Positions 12,118 through 12,841 of a stretch of DNA of 12,841 nucleotides are shown here, in pieces (within the stretch, counting starts at the first letter, position 1; each line of letters starts with the position of its first letter). A program made the translations under genes and the position numbers. Below the pieces are notes generated by a model that was given only the letters and a program-made list of their open reading frames with translations, was not told where the DNA came from and ran no database searches. This DNA is from an uncultured Campylobacter sp. (lineage in GTDB: Bacteria > Campylobacterota > Campylobacteria > Campylobacterales > Campylobacteraceae). The stretch is taken from assembly GCF_937981295.1 (NCBI RefSeq), contig NZ_CALJPC010000044.1, positions 1-12,841 of the forward strand, given 5' to 3'.

Positions 12118-12841
12118 ATGAATGAAATAAACGAGATTTTAGGGAGATTGAGATTCCATTTCGGAGTAAAAAATGATACCGAGCTAGCCGAAGTTTTAGG
12201 TATTCCTTATAAAACATTAGACGGTTGGAAGACGAGAAAGTCTATACCTACATCAAGGTTACAAGACATAAGTAATAGCGAAAAACTATCCTTGGATTGG
12301 ATAATGAAAGGCGAGGGGCTAGGGAGCACAAAAGCTCTTAGGAGATGGTGGGACGGCGGCAAACACAACAAAGAGAACGCGGACGTTAAACTCGATGGAA
12401 ATATACGAGAAGTTAAGGGGGCGGATATCGACCTAGAGGCTATAAGAAGCCAGAGCGGAGAGATCCCGCTAAGATATTTTGAAAACGTTACTGCTAGCGC
12501 GGGATACGGTAGCCAAAACAGCGACGAAAGCTTTGAGCCGCTAAGCGTTAGCGCCGAATTTTTAAGGGCGGTATTCGGTATCACGGCAGCCAAATACGGA
12601 TACGATATGATAAGGATATTCGGCGATAGCATGGAGCCTTTCGTCCAAAACGGCGATATTATATTCGTCGATAGGCAAAAGGAGATAATGAGCGGGGATG
12701 TCGTTATAGCGGAGGTCGGCGAGGATACTTTTATAAAAAAGTTTCTGCGCGATAGCGTGCATAAGAGCATCAAACTTACTTCGCTTAGCGATTTTTATCA
12801 AGACATCGTGTTAAAAGATGATGAGATTAAAAATTTGAAGC
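12118..12841 (+). CDS. CI/LexA-like phage repressor with S24 peptidase, cut by window end
   Basis: ATG at 12118 has AAGGA (12107-12111) 6 bases upstream. About 241 residues are present and the stop lies beyond the window. An N-terminal CI-type HTH (residues 3-65: DTELAEVLGIPYKTLDGWKTR, then LSLDWIMKGEG) is followed by a linker and a LexA-fold S24 domain. The likely self-cleavage site is the Ala-Gly of ASAGYG, the nucleophile is the Ser of FGDSMEP, and the general-base Lys is in TFIKKF. Such repressors hold the element silent and are inactivated through RecA after DNA damage. It is divergent to the twin-HTH gene across a shared operator region. Repressors of this kind are usually 210-250 residues, so little should be missing. 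Confidence 0.92.
   Translation, partial: MNEINEILGRLRFHFGVKNDTELAEVLGIPYKTLDGWKTRKSIPTSRLQDISNSEKLSLDWIMKGEGLGSTKALRRWWDGGKHNKENADVKLDGNIREVKGADIDLEAIRSQSGEIPLRYFENVTASAGYGSQNSDESFEPLSVSAEFLRAVFGITAAKYGYDMIRIFGDSMEPFVQNGDIIFVDRQKEIMSGDVVIAEVGEDTFIKKFLRDSVHKSIKLTSLSDFYQDIVLKDDEIKNLK

Noticed and set aside
12207..12773. 188-residue minus-strand frame opposite the CI-like gene
   Set aside because: The plus strand encodes a clear HTH plus S24 repressor; the opposite frame is a Ser/Leu-rich shadow.

Overview
The window looks like a contig from an oral-type microbial community, and its left end joins DNA of three different styles. Bases 1 to about 830 are very GC-rich and carry the end of murE and the start of murF in the order and codon style of an actinobacterium (Actinomyces-like). 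From about 830 to 1112 there is the N-terminal part of a Bacteroidetes-type outer-membrane beta-barrel protein on the minus strand. From somewhere in the pyrimidine-rich stretch at 1119-1166 to the end, base and codon use (moderate GC, frequent AAATTT) fit a Campylobacter of the rectus/showae/gracilis/curvus kind. This is inferred from style, not from a database search. The two joins are most simply assembly chimeras.

The Campylobacter-like part (about 1170-12841) is one end of an integrated mobile element. It starts with a P4-type tyrosine integrase (1276-2478, plus) preceded by repeated TTACGGATAA-type motifs. Almost everything else up to 12000 is on the minus strand. At the far right a LexA/CI-like repressor (plus, cut by the window end) stands back-to-back with a long early operon. 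That operon runs right to left: a twin-HTH regulator, a small HTH protein, a 37-residue membrane peptide, a 127-residue protein, a 976-residue P4-alpha-like primase-helicase, a 400-base non-coding region, a 192-residue HTH/small-terminase-like protein, two tiny membrane peptides, a DUF4406-like protein, a 54-residue charged protein, a 118-residue membrane protein and an AlpA/excisionase-like protein. Many of these genes overlap by the ATGA arrangement, so they are probably translationally coupled. Further left lie separately promoted genes: a plus-strand Cys-rich membrane protein with no leader, a 34-residue membrane peptide, an AT-rich XRE protein, and a two-gene unit of a BRO/RhuM-type DNA-binding protein and a basic protein.

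The most striking non-coding feature is 7104-7477. It carries 11-12 copies of a TGTCCCA(C) iteron in both orientations around an almost pure AT core, immediately downstream of the primase-helicase gene. This is the architecture expected of a replication origin served by that protein, as known for phage P4 alpha. Integrase, CI-type control, AlpA-like protein, self-contained primase-helicase plus origin, and no visible structural genes together suggest a P4/PICI-like satellite or a plasmid-prophage of Campylobacter. The rest of the element lies to the right of the window.
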